38,913 bases of DNA, taken from the IMG/VR virus record IMGVR_UViG_3300044655_000403, positions 1 to 38,913 of that record; one strand, written 5' to 3'. The notes under the pieces were generated by a model, which was not told the DNA's origin, searched no databases, and was given only the letters and a program-made list of their open reading frames with translations. Numbering within the stretch: the stretch's first letter is position 1; every line of letters begins with the position of its first letter. Of this stretch, positions 18,823-29,500 are shown in pieces. Made by a program: the position numbers and the translations under genes. The stretch is from a virus.

Positions 18823-19218
18823 ATGGAAGATTTCACAACAGATAAACTCGCCGAAGTTTACATAAAAATTCGTGATAAACGAGCAGAATTAAAAGAGCAA
18901 TTTGAAGTACAAGACGAAGGCTTGAAAGCCCAACAAGAACTGCTAGCGGAGAAGATGCTAGATATATGTAGGGACAACAACGCTGACAGCATTAAAACAC
19001 CAGCAGGGACAATCATTCGTAAAGTGGATACACGGTACTGGACGACGGATTGGGATTCTATGTATCAGTTTATAGAAGAACATGATGCATACCCCCTGCT
19101 CGAGAAGAGGATACATCAAACTAACCTCAAGCAGTTTCTTGAAGAGAATCCCGAACTGTTACCTGCTGGTTTACAAGCAGACAGAAAATACACCGTGGTC
19201 GTTAGAAGGAGCAAATAA
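18823..19218 (+). CDS. Hypothetical replication-associated protein, 131 aa
   Basis: ATG at 18823 is preferred over the adjacent ATG at 18820 for better distance from GGAG. The protein begins MEDFTTDKLAEVYIKIRDKR. It has a long N-terminal helix (to about 45), then a small domain including IKTPAGTIIRKVDTRYWTTD, and ends with a basic strand. It is the first gene behind a consensus promoter and overlaps the next by 1 nt. This organisation (helical hairpin followed by a small beta domain) is common upstream of phage ssDNA-binding proteins. Function unassigned. Confidence 0.75.
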   Translation: MEDFTTDKLAEVYIKIRDKRAELKEQFEVQDEGLKAQQELLAEKMLDICRDNNADSIKTPAGTIIRKVDTRYWTTDWDSMYQFIEEHDAYPLLEKRIHQTNLKQFLEENPELLPAGLQADRKYTVVVRRSK

Positions 19219-20096
19219 TGAGTAACATTTCTATTTTTCAACAAAAAACAGCACCAGTAGCAGGTCGTGAAGTTAGTGAGCTATCTAAGTCATTAGGTGC
19301 AACTACTAGTACATCCCGTCGTATCACCATGGCTAAGGGTGTATTCCGTCGTATTGTTAATGGCAAAGAAGCAGGTAAGATTAAAGACGGTCACATGAAC
19401 GTCATCGTTATTAATGCCTTACCTAAAGTATCTCGTCAGTTTTACGCATCTGCGTATGATCCTGATGCGGCTCCTACTCTGCCAGACTGCTGGTCAAACC
19501 TAGGTGATGTACCTGACCCTAAAGCTGCTAATGCGCAATCAGCAAACTGCGCTAGCTGCCCACAAAACATTGATGGTTCAGGCCCTAACGGTAAGGGTCG
19601 TGCATGTCGTTTTAATCGTCGTGTAGCAATGGTACTTGAAGGCGATATGAGTGGCGATATATACCAGTTCAATATTCCAGCTAAGTCATTGTTTGGTAAG
19701 GGCACTGGTAATACACATCCGTTTGAAAGCTATATTAAGTTCTTACCAGCTAACGGAGAAAGCATTGACCGCATTGTTACTCAGATTGCATTTGACGAGA
19801 ACGAGACTGCTGATGTATTGAAGTTTACTCCTGTGCGTCATCTAACTGATGAAGAGATTGATGTAGTAGAAGCTGCTCAGGCAACACAAGAATCTAAGAC
19901 TGTAATTCAGTTGACTGTAGCTCAGCAAGATGGAGTTATTAAGCTACCACCAGCAGCTAAAGCAGCGCCAGCATTTGTAGAAACTGAAGAAGTTATTGAA
20001 GAGCCTGTAGTTAAACGGTCTAAGAAGGCTGAAGCGCCTCCTACAGCACCAAAGGCAAATCTAGCTGACGTTGTCAGTGCTTGGTCGGATAGTTAA
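19218..20096 (+). CDS. Putative ssDNA-binding-type protein with zinc site, 292 aa
   Basis: Residues about 35-215 form a beta-rich domain containing CASCPQN and, about 20 residues on, ACRFNRR, so a Cys-x2-Cys plus Cys zinc site is likely. An acidic, low-complexity tail rich in Glu, Ala and Pro follows (VETEEVIEEPVVKRSKKAEA), ending VSAWSDS. A zinc-stabilised core plus acidic tail is reminiscent of phage ssDNA-binding proteins such as gp32, but no direct similarity is asserted. It is co-transcribed from the strong promoter at 18765 just before the primase-helicase, which suits that role. The start is coupled by TAATG. Confidence 0.5.
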   Translation: MSNISIFQQKTAPVAGREVSELSKSLGATTSTSRRITMAKGVFRRIVNGKEAGKIKDGHMNVIVINALPKVSRQFYASAYDPDAAPTLPDCWSNLGDVPDPKAANAQSANCASCPQNIDGSGPNGKGRACRFNRRVAMVLEGDMSGDIYQFNIPAKSLFGKGTGNTHPFESYIKFLPANGESIDRIVTQIAFDENETADVLKFTPVRHLTDEEIDVVEAAQATQESKTVIQLTVAQQDGVIKLPPAAKAAPAFVETEEVIEEPVVKRSKKAEAPPTAPKANLADVVSAWSDS

Positions 20097-20098
20097 TA

Positions 20099-20356
20099 AT
20101 GAGTTACGGCTATAGTGCCAAGACTATTCAGTTAAACAAAAGAGCCGATAGCAGTGGGCTTGGAGTTGCGTTGGGTAGGGCGGCTATTAAACTAGGTATA
20201 TCGGTTGCAGATGTAGCCGCTACGCTTAGGGTTAGCCGTCAGACCGTCTATAACTGGTTTGTTGGGTCGTATACACCAAAGGACAGCGTTACCAAAGACG
20301 TAACTAGATTACTCAATAGTTTTAACAAGCACATCAAAGAATCAAAGCTTAAGTAA
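20099..20356 (+). CDS. HTH transcriptional regulator-like protein, 85 aa
   Basis: The central segment ISVADVAATLRVSRQTVYNW is a clear helix-turn-helix (Cro/C1-type: helix, turn, then SRQTVYNW recognition helix), followed by a C-terminal helix and a basic end. It follows the previous stop by 2 nt and is the last gene before a strong terminator. A plausible regulator of the palindromic promoter at 18765 or of the early palindromes; both links are inference. Confidence 0.8.
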   Translation: MSYGYSAKTIQLNKRADSSGLGVALGRAAIKLGISVADVAATLRVSRQTVYNWFVGSYTPKDSVTKDVTRLLNSFNKHIKESKLK

Positions 20357-20375
20357 AACCTATTAACGGAGGTTT

Positions 20376-20399
20376 GGGGGGAGTAGTCCCCCCTTTTTT
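20376..20399 (+). terminator. Strong intrinsic terminator directly upstream of the primase gene
   Basis: GGGGGGA (20376-20382), loop GTAG, TCCCCCC (20387-20393), six Ts (20394-20399). It ends 19 nt before the primase-helicase start codon, leaving no room for a promoter, so primase transcription must read through it. Confidence 0.92.
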
Positions 20400-20418
20400 C
20401 CCTAACAACGAGACAACG

Positions 20419-23259
20419 ATGGCAAATATTGACCTATTAAACAGAGTGCAAAGCCCCGATGGGTGGCTTACCGTGCTCGGCTTAAAGGGAAAGTCTGCTA
20501 TACAAGAGCTTGTTCAAACACGAGAAGAATTCGATAAGTATGTAGCAGAGTTTTTAGAAAAAGGTAGGGATGTTTATTTTGGCGTAGCTAAGTTTGAAAC
20601 CAATTTAAACCGCAAAAAGGAAAACGTAAAAGACCTCAAATCTTTTTGGATTGATTTAGATTGTGGCGAGTCTAAAGCAGAAGTAAATCAAAAGACAGGT
20701 CGCCCTGATGGGTACATTGACCAAGCTACTGGATTACAAGAACTACAAAAGTTTTGCAAACTAATCGGATTACCCAGACCATTACTTGTTAACTCAGGTA
20801 GAGGCATCCATGCGTATTGGCCCCTTACTAATCCTGTAAGTAAAGAGGAATGGGAGCCAGTTGCTAATCGTTTGAACGAGTTGTGTGTATTGCACAACCT
20901 TTATGTCGACGCAAGCGTATTTGAAATAGCCCGTGTACTTAGAGTACCAGGCACACTGAATTTTAAAGATAATCCACCTAAGCCAGTAGAGCTAATCAGT
21001 GATGCACCAGATGTAGAGTACGAAACATTTAAAAATTTATTAGGCGTAAAAGAAGCGCCAACAAAACCTTCCGCACCAAAAGAATTAAGTGAATTACAAA
21101 AAGCCATGGCTGCTAATACCGTATCACGGTTTAGTAAGATTATGATTCGCAGTGCCAACAACGAAGGTTGTGCACAGTTGTTGTATCAGTTTCAAAACCA
21201 AGACTCTGTATCCGAACCTATGTGGTTCAATGCCTTATCTATTGCTCACCGTTGCGTAGATAGAGAAACTGCAATCCATAAGATTTCAGAACGGCATCCT
21301 GAGTACTCACCCGAAGATACAGAGAACAAAGCTAGTCACACTGCGTTCGCACAGCGATGCGCTACGTTTGAGAAAAATAATCCAGGAGGTTGTGATGGTT
21401 GCCAATGGAAGGGGCGTATCGGTTCTCCTATTGCATTAGGTAGAGAGATAGTAAAAGCAGAAGAAACAGAGGTTCACGAGACCGAAGAGTTAGATGACTT
21501 TGCAACACACAAGATACCGTCTTACCCGTATCCTTATTTCCGTGGTAAGAATGGTGGCATTTACATAACTGTTAGCAGCGATGAAGAAACAGAACCTATC
21601 TGTGTGTATGAACATGATTTATATGTAGTAAAGCGGATGAACGACCCTGATCCTTCTGTGGGTGAGTTAGTGCTGTTACGTTTGCATTTACCTAAAGACG
21701 GTGTACGAGAATTTACAATACCCCTTTCTACGGTGGCAGTTAAAGAAAGATTGCGTGAAGCTCTTTCTACCAAGGGTGTGGCGGGTATGCCAAAACAAAT
21801 GGATCAACTAATGGCGTTCTTAATGATGTTTATTAAAGAATTGCAATATAAAAAGAAAGCAGAGCTTATGAGGACACAATTTGGCTGGGTAGATAAAGAC
21901 AGCAAGTTTATTATTGGTGATAGGGAGATTAGTAAAGATGGTGCATTCCATAGCCCTCCATCCACGGTTACACAACAGTTTGCAGAAAGCATGCATCCTA
22001 TGGGGACAATGGAGAAGTGGAAAGAAGTATTTAATATGTATGGGGCGCCTGGTCTAGAACCCCATGCGTTTGCTGCGCTTACTGCGTTTGGCGCGCCACT
22101 TCTTAAATTCACTGGTCATAGCGGAGCAATCATAAACTTAATCCACAAGGATTCGGGCACAGGTAAGTCTACTGCGTTGTATATGTGTAATAGCGTGTAC
22201 GGACACCCCGATAGACTAGCGGCTATTTGGAAAGATACCCTAGCTGCTAAGGTGCTTCACCTAGGTATTATGAATAACCTACCGTTTACTGTGGATGAGA
22301 TTACCAATCTTAGCCCTGCGGACTTCTCCACTTTAGCGTATAGCATGTCACAAGGTCGTGGAGCAAATAGGTCTAGGTCAGACAAGAATGAGATGCGCAT
22401 TAACAAGACTACTTGGCAGACTATATCCTTAGCTAGTTCTAACGCTAGCTTCTACGAGAAAATGGGTGTGCATAAGAATAGTCCTGATGGCGAGATGATG
22501 CGCTTACTGGAGTATCAAATTCACCCAAGTAATATTATCCCAACTCATGTAGCTAAGCACATGTTTGACCACCAGCTCAAGGAGAACTACGGTCATGCTG
22601 GAGATATTTACTGTTCTTACCTAGTCAATAACCTAGAAGATGCTAAGAGCAACATGTTAGCTATCCAACAGAAGATTGATAAAGAGATGCGTCTAACCAA
22701 CAAGGAGCGCTTCTGGTCTGCAGTTATTGCTTGTAACCTAACAGGGGGTTTGATTGCCCGTATGCTAGGTCTACACGACTACGATATGAAAGCTATCTAC
22801 GCATGGTCTATGCAGATGCTAACCACAGTACGTCAAGATATTGCACCACCAGCTAACAACTCCTCTTCTGTAATTGGTGACTACCTTAATCGTCATATAC
22901 AAAACATGTTGGTTGTAAACAACGATACAGACAAGCGTACCAACATGCACTCCTTGCCAATACAAGAGCCACGGGGTGAGTTGTATATCCGTTATGAGCC
23001 TGATACGAAGCTAATGTATATTGTTGCCAAGCACTTTAAAAAGGATTGCGTAGAGTCACAAGCATCGTACAAAGACACCTTGCATGAGCTTAAGACTAAG
23101 GGCATCTTCCTTAAGGGTGATACCAAGCAGATGTCAAAAGGCATGCGGCTTACATCACCTGGAGTCTATGCGTTGATATTCGATTGTTCTTTGACGGACT
23201 TTATTGATATAGATGCGATGGTTGCGCCTATAGTTGAGAATGCTAGTAGAGAAAATTAG
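20419..23259 (+). CDS. Primase-helicase fusion (AEP-type primase with P-loop helicase)
   Basis: ATG at 20419 (MANIDLLNRVQSPDGW) gives 946 aa; an upstream in-frame start would place the terminator within the gene. The N-terminal domain has archaeo-eukaryotic primase features: D79-L-D81 (WIDLDCG), SGRGIH (126-131) and an Asp near 164 (DASVFEIARVLRVPG). A middle PriCT-like region contains a C-x2-C pair (GGCDGCQW). The helicase has Walker A DSGTGKST at about 577-584 and an acidic Walker B-like VDEI near 625. Such fusions unwind and prime phage DNA. The RBS is poor, and expression depends on read-through of the terminator at 20376. It overlaps the next gene by 20 nt. Confidence 0.9.
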   Translation: MANIDLLNRVQSPDGWLTVLGLKGKSAIQELVQTREEFDKYVAEFLEKGRDVYFGVAKFETNLNRKKENVKDLKSFWIDLDCGESKAEVNQKTGRPDGYIDQATGLQELQKFCKLIGLPRPLLVNSGRGIHAYWPLTNPVSKEEWEPVANRLNELCVLHNLYVDASVFEIARVLRVPGTLNFKDNPPKPVELISDAPDVEYETFKNLLGVKEAPTKPSAPKELSELQKAMAANTVSRFSKIMIRSANNEGCAQLLYQFQNQDSVSEPMWFNALSIAHRCVDRETAIHKISERHPEYSPEDTENKASHTAFAQRCATFEKNNPGGCDGCQWKGRIGSPIALGREIVKAEETEVHETEELDDFATHKIPSYPYPYFRGKNGGIYITVSSDEETEPICVYEHDLYVVKRMNDPDPSVGELVLLRLHLPKDGVREFTIPLSTVAVKERLREALSTKGVAGMPKQMDQLMAFLMMFIKELQYKKKAELMRTQFGWVDKDSKFIIGDREISKDGAFHSPPSTVTQQFAESMHPMGTMEKWKEVFNMYGAPGLEPHAFAALTAFGAPLLKFTGHSGAIINLIHKDSGTGKSTALYMCNSVYGHPDRLAAIWKDTLAAKVLHLGIMNNLPFTVDEITNLSPADFSTLAYSMSQGRGANRSRSDKNEMRINKTTWQTISLASSNASFYEKMGVHKNSPDGEMMRLLEYQIHPSNIIPTHVAKHMFDHQLKENYGHAGDIYCSYLVNNLEDAKSNMLAIQQKIDKEMRLTNKERFWSAVIACNLTGGLIARMLGLHDYDMKAIYAWSMQMLTTVRQDIAPPANNSSSVIGDYLNRHIQNMLVVNNDTDKRTNMHSLPIQEPRGELYIRYEPDTKLMYIVAKHFKKDCVESQASYKDTLHELKTKGIFLKGDTKQMSKGMRLTSPGVYALIFDCSLTDFIDIDAMVAPIVENASREN

Positions 23260-23434
23260 TTACAACGTTAACTGGAAAAATTTTAAGGTGGGGTATTCAA
23301 TTTTCATACCCTGCATTGACACCAGTGAAGCTAAGCAGGATATCTTACGTGTTACAAAAAGATTAAAGATAGAAGTAATTACGAAATTAGTTATTGAAGA
23401 AGGGGTGAGGGGCTTACGCATCTGGAGAATTTAA
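23240..23434 (+). CDS. Small hypothetical protein, 64 aa
   Basis: ATG at 23240 is preferred over an in-frame TTG at 23234. It begins MLVEKISYNVNWKNFKVGYS and continues with FIPCIDTSEAKQDI, then a basic helical end (RVTKRLKIEVITKLVIEEGV). Small NWKNFKVG-type proteins occur downstream of phage replication genes. A winged-helix or other DNA-binding role is possible but not shown. It is the last + strand gene, followed by a terminator at 23504-23529. Confidence 0.72.
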   Translation: MLVEKISYNVNWKNFKVGYSIFIPCIDTSEAKQDILRVTKRLKIEVITKLVIEEGVRGLRIWRI

Positions 23435-23503
23435 CCTATACTCAGGCGTAGAACAACTCCTTGTTGTTTCTTCTCGGAAGTTAGCTCCTTCCAATCCTTT
23501 TGA

Positions 23504-23529
23504 ACCCCGCCTAGTGCGGGGTCTTTTTT
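23504..23529 (+). terminator. Terminator between the convergent arms
   Basis: ACCCCGC (23504-23510), loop CTAGT, GCGGGGT (23516-23522), then C and six Ts (23524-23529). It serves the + strand. On the minus strand the hairpin is followed by TTCAAAAGG, not a U run, so it should be one-directional. The stop codon of the minus-strand gene lies in its T run. Confidence 0.88.
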
Positions 23530-26500
23530 AATCTGCGGAACGAGTGCCTTCAACCAACGGATAGATAAACGGAGCTTGCTTATCAGATACAGATAAGCCT
23601 TGAGACGATTTGCCACGACGCTCTTCACGGGACTGTAAAGACTTACTAATTGTTTCACCGTCAATAGGTAGCATAGCGTTCTTAGTATTAAATTTTTCTA
23701 TATCATCTAATATGGAATCAATCTTATCGTCGTCTTCATTACGCACGGCTATATCTAAGCGGTTAAGTAACGTAGCTGTTTGCTTTTCTATTTTTGCAAC
23801 TACTTGCTTTGCCATAAAATTAGATTTTTGTAGTTGTGCTACTTGAGTATTTCCAAACCCTAGAGCTTGCGCAGCTAATTTGCCTGTCGTATAAAACTCA
23901 GCCGCCTTGATCTCATCGCCTTTGGTAGTAGTAGCACCTTCTTGACTTAACCTATATGAAGCCAAACCACCTCTAAGCCATGCTGGGGCAAGCTTTTCAA
24001 AACCTCTATTTATCTGCCCATTATTAAAGTCATCAAAAGCACCTGCTATGTTTGCACCTACGCTACCTATAGGGCCAGTAAAACCAAACACAAAGTTTTG
24101 GAAAGCCTCACGAGAAGTATCCCCAGGGGTGTCATTTCTAAACCACAAACCATCTAACGAAGTAGACGCACCAAGATTTAAATCTGTATACGCAGACAAT
24201 GGACCCATCTCAACACTACGAGCTAATGTTTTAGCATCCTCTTCACTTAGTCCTAAAACACTAGCTAAGTTGCTATCGGGGCCAAAATAACTAGGAATAA
24301 ACCAGTTTCTAAACCATACATCTAGATTACGCTTACCAAGTGGGTTTCCTTCGTCATCTTCATCGTAGTCTTCGTCATCCTCATCACGCATTAATTCACG
24401 CACACCTTCTGCTACACCCATGATAAAACTATATAAAGGGAATCCTGTAACACCAGCAAATAAACCAGTCATACCTAAAGTACCAAAGAACTTAATTGCT
24501 GCTTCTTTCTTTTCATCTTTGTTTAAGAACGGCAGCATACCATAAAAGTTACGTACTAAATACGATGTCATCTGTAGTGGGTAGGTTAAAAATTGTGTGC
24601 CTAACCTAGCTAATGGACTACCTTTCATCAACCTAGGCTTGTTGTACTGTGTGTAGTTAAACAAAGCATCGTACGTTAGGGCTAAGGCTCTTTCAGTAGC
24701 GGCATCAAAAGCAGCTTTATCATCCATGCCCTTTTGCTTGTAATCAGCGTAGGCTAATTCAAAAGATGACATAAACATAATCTCACGAGAGATACGCTCA
24801 GCGTGGTGGAATGCACCACCCATAAAATTAAACACACCTCTAGTCGCTTTGCTAACTACATTGTGATATTTAGCAGTAGGAACTGCAGACATTGCAGTCA
24901 TATCTCCTGCATAGGTAGACATAAATATATCTTTGTCATTAGCAAAATTCCAAGCGTCTTTTAGCGTTTTTCTATACGCTGGGTCTTTATGCTCAGTAAC
25001 ATACTTAGAGTCACCAATAGAAGGCTGCCCCCAGTTAGTAGTTACGTTCCCATTGTCATCTGTTTTAGTTGTGCTAAATTTATTCCACAAAGCACTATAC
25101 CTAAGAGCAGTTGCACCTGCTTTTGCTACACCAAACTCTGCTGCTAAGGTAGGTAAACCAACAATAGGTAACTGCGTCATCTGTATTAACGCAGATTTAG
25201 GAGAGGTTAGCAACCAATAGAATACAAACTTGTTACCCGCCGCTGCAACTTGATTCCAGTCTATGCCGTCATCAGGGATGCTAGGTGTAATTTCTTCAAG
25301 CGCCCTAGCGCTAATTTCTCTAACTAATACCGCTAATTTTAGTTTGTCTGGGTTCTGTGCTATTTCCGCATATGCAGCTGCTATGCCATTACGAATCTTA
25401 TCTGCATAGCTTAAACGGGCTAATTGATTAGCAGCTGTATGTTGGCTAGTAATAAAGTTGCGGATTACATCGGCACTAAAACCAGTCTTGCCTTGACGGT
25501 GTACAAACTTACGACGTATGTCTTTATCAGGTAAGGTCATTAAATACATCTGATAAATGTTGTCCTTAACAGCCTCTATATCCGACATTTTATTGCTATC
25601 AAGCATTGCAAAGATTTCTTTAAGCATGTCGCTAGACTCAACATGCTTCTCTCTTAGTTTGCGTATGTCATCGCCAACGTCTATATCCCCATCTTCAATC
25701 ATTTTAGCTAAGCTACGATTGGTACCACCAGCTTTATTAAGTTCAGCAACACGGGCTTCAACAGCAGCATTTCGGGCGGTAGCGCTTTCAAACATATAGA
25801 ACTCACCACTCTTGCCCTTACCTTTACTAAACCAGAAGTTACCGTAACGCATTAACGGGAAATAAATATCTAACAGTCGGGCTTCTTGGAAGGTCTTAGT
25901 AATAGCCGCAATCAATTTACCTTTTGGAGTAGACGCATCATTAATATCTCCAGGTACGTTAGAAGATGCAATCTTTTCTTTTAATAATTTTTCATGCAAG
26001 TCAAACGTTTCTTTGTAGCTATCTCTAGCCATTTTGTATATAGTATGCCCTTCGCCATTTCCAAACTTACCTAAAGCATCCCAGCCAAGCATAGTAAATT
26101 TTTCACCTGTAATAGGGTTATTTAAAACCCCACCTTCGTATACTAGTTTTATAGCTGCGGTGCGTTCAGTTCTTTGCTTTTTAAGGTTAGGTAGCGTCTT
26201 AGGATCTGTAGACGGGTTAAGAATATCGTTTTCTATTTGTTTTAATTTTGGATCATTTTTTATAGCGGTTGCTGCATCAGGATGTTTAGCAGGGTCAACT
26301 TGTAACAAAGTAGCTGCATTTATTACATCAGCTAGTGCGTTGCCACCTTTTTTATATTTTTGGTTAAAGTTAATCCAAGCAGGGGTTTTTTCAGAAAGTT
26401 CACGAATCATGCGGGTGCGCATACCAGCCATGTCGTTTACAGCGGAATTAATAACTTTTAGGTTGGTAAGCTTATCCCCTGCTATGCGGGTAATATCCCC

Positions 26501-29500
26501 TGTATCAAAAGCGCGCATTACAAACCTTAACTTGGCTACGCTTATAGTGCTATACACAGCCTTCATTAGTCGAATAGCATCACTAGCATTTCTAGTTTGC
26601 ATCATTAACTGACCGATTGAAGTATTCATGTCAGTACTACTATGAGATAACCTAAGTTTTCTAAGTGTGGTTTCTACCATCTTTAACTGTTTAGGCGCTT
26701 TTGGTTGCTTAGCCTTAGCTTGTGACGGCTCACTCGTTGCAACCGCTGCTTCTGCAAGCTGTACGTCTAACAACTTATTAGTAATAATAATTAAATCTTG
26801 TAAGGCAGACTTATGGTTCTCGCCCATGTTAAACATTTGACGCAAGCTCTGTACAAACTTATTAAACAGTTTGCTAATAAACCCAGGTGCCTCACCAGCA
26901 TACTCGCCAGGAGCTAGTAAAAGAAAGTCTTGCATTGCGGGTAAAGACAAACCATAAGATACAAATTCTTTAATATCAGTAAATGCCTCATCAGGGATGT
27001 TTAACATCTCAGGAGTAAGTTGACCTAAATCTTCTAGCAAAAGAGCATCAGATTTAAGCTGGTCATATAGCTGTTTGGCTTCTGCCATGGTCTCCATAAG
27101 CTCAACAACAGGAACTCGTAAGGAAGCAGGAATAGGCTTGCCATCTTGTTTTAATTGCAGGTAGGTGTCGATACGAGCAACAGTTGCAGCATGCAAAGCT
27201 TCGTGTAACACAACAGTATTGTTAATACCGCCTTCACGCATTACATAGATAGTCTTTCTATCGGGAACATATAAACCTGCTGCCCCTTCCATTTTTCTTT
27301 GTAGGAATGAGGTTGGCATATCCGCAGCATTATCTACTATGACAAACTTAACACCATTAAGGAACGGTGCAAGACGCTTAGCTAAAGCTTGTTCAAATGC
27401 GTTGCCGTTTTTGGCTATAAAGTTAACTGCACCTTTAGCAAAATTAAATTGTTCAAATGCCGTGTTATCCTGTCCATTAGTAGATTCGCTAATTTCGGAA
27501 CGGCTAGGTGCGCCTATTTTTTTCTTAGAGTCGTATATTTGTTTAGCAGTTTCAAGTTCTTTGGGGTCAGCTGTTTCTAATAATGTACTAGCTCTTTTAC
27601 CCGCAGTCTTATTTTTTTGGTCAGGGTCAATAGATAGACGATATGCCGTCTCAAGTGCGCCTATACGCTGCAATTTTAATTGGGATAACTGAGATATTGC
27701 GTCTTGTTCGTTAGCAGCATTATTAATAATTTGCTCTGTATTTACCTCTTGGGTTAAAACTTTTTCTGCCCTATTAATGTCATTACTAGCGTTACGACCA
27801 ATATCTTGACGTTGTTTTTTATACGCAGCATCAGCGGCTATTTGCTCTGGAGTTTTTGTAACAATTGGTCTACCACGAGATTTACCTTTAGTACCTGTAG
27901 TATCTGTAGTACCTGTAGTTATTTCTTCTTCAGTTACTGTTGTATCTTGAGGTGGTTGTTGTTTTTCATACGCATTAATTATGGCGTCATCTAAAGCACG
28001 GGTTTCCCCTGTTGCTGTTTCCTTTAAATAATCTTTTTTAGTAAGTCCTAGTTGAGCTGCTTTGGCTTCTATTAAACGTCTAGACGCCATTGTGGCATTT
28101 CGTTTGTTAGCTGGGCTAGGATATATGCTAGTTGCTTCTTCTGCTGCAATTGATTTAGCGTATAAATCAACTAAATTTTGAGGTACGGTAATTGCTGGAG
28201 GAACACTTGCGCCAACACCAGCAGCTTGTTGCTGGGCGGCAATTTGTTTTTGACGTAGGCTTTCTTTAGCATTTGCTAATGCTTGTTCATCTGTTAACTG
28301 GGGATACTTAGCTTTTAGGTTTGCAGCTAGTGTATTGAGTTCAGCTCCTTCTCCGCCTCCAACAGCATCAGTAGTCGTGCCAGTTGCTGCCAAGTCTCCT
28401 TGGGTAGTGTCCGTAGTTCTTGTGTCGGTTCCGCTTGTTCCGCTAGGCACAGAAACGCCTGATTGATCTGTTCCACCGATAATTGATTCAAGTCCATCTA
28501 GTCCACCCTCCTGCAGTATGGCATCCCCAGCAATAGCAAAAGCTTCTTCTTCAGTATAAAGGCGCCCGCCTGATCCATCTTTTTTTACTGTTTTAGGATT
28601 TTGTGTATTTTTTAATCTTTCAACTTCATTGTTAAATTGTGCACCTAAAGCCTCCATAGCTCCAGGTTTGTTAAGCATTTCAAGAGTTTTCTTTTGGTTT
28701 TCAATTGCTTTAGCTTCTTCTTCTCTTTTTGCAATGGTAGACGGTAAACGTTCATAGGCTTGTTGCCCACCAAATGCTCCTGTCTCTAATAAGCTACTTG
28801 GACCTTCACCAGCGGCTTCTAAAAGTGCTCGACCAGGTTTTTTAACTTCACCTTCAGTAGCAAGCTGTGCAAGTATTTCACCACCAGCACCACTAACCAT
28901 TTGCGCAACAGGTTGAGCTACTCCAATATTGACAGCTTCTTTTGCAAATTGATTTTTTATTACTCCTTTAGGTACAAGCATTTTGCTAGCTAATCCAGCA
29001 GCAGCTGTATCTGCAACAGCAATAATAGAACCCCGTGCTAAGGCATGTTCATACGCTTTAGCAAATAGTGTAGGATCGTTTAATGCTTTGTTAACCGCTA
29101 TAGGGTCTCCAGTATTGATTCCGTTATCTTGGAAGTACTCCATAACCCCAGAGGACAACTCACTAGCAAAGCTAGTACTACCCATAGCCAACGCACCCAC
29201 AGTAGGGTTACGTGTTATAGCACCTAGTACAAGAGCAGGAGCAACCTGTGGCAAGCTTTCTAAAGATACACTAGCCATAACACCTAAAGGATCAGCTTGA
29301 AATGCTTGAAATGCCTGTCGTGCAGTTGTTACATCATTTAATAGTTCAACGGCTGGTCTTTTTTTAATTTTACTAATTTCTGTTTGAACGCCCATTACTT
29401 TCTTTTGTGCTTCTGCTTGTCGTGCCTGCAATGATTTAATTGCGGCTTCAGCTTCTTCTGGTTGAAGAGGGGTCATCTCCCCAGTTAGGGGATCCCGTGG

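Noticed and set aside
23504-23529. Bidirectional terminator between the two arms
   Set aside because: Only the + strand has a T run after the hairpin; on the minus strand the hairpin is followed by TTCAAAAGG.
27339-27692. 117-codon + strand frame and similar long + frames opposite the right-arm genes
   Set aside because: They are antisense shadows of the 2,126-aa and other minus-strand genes, without RBS or domain features.
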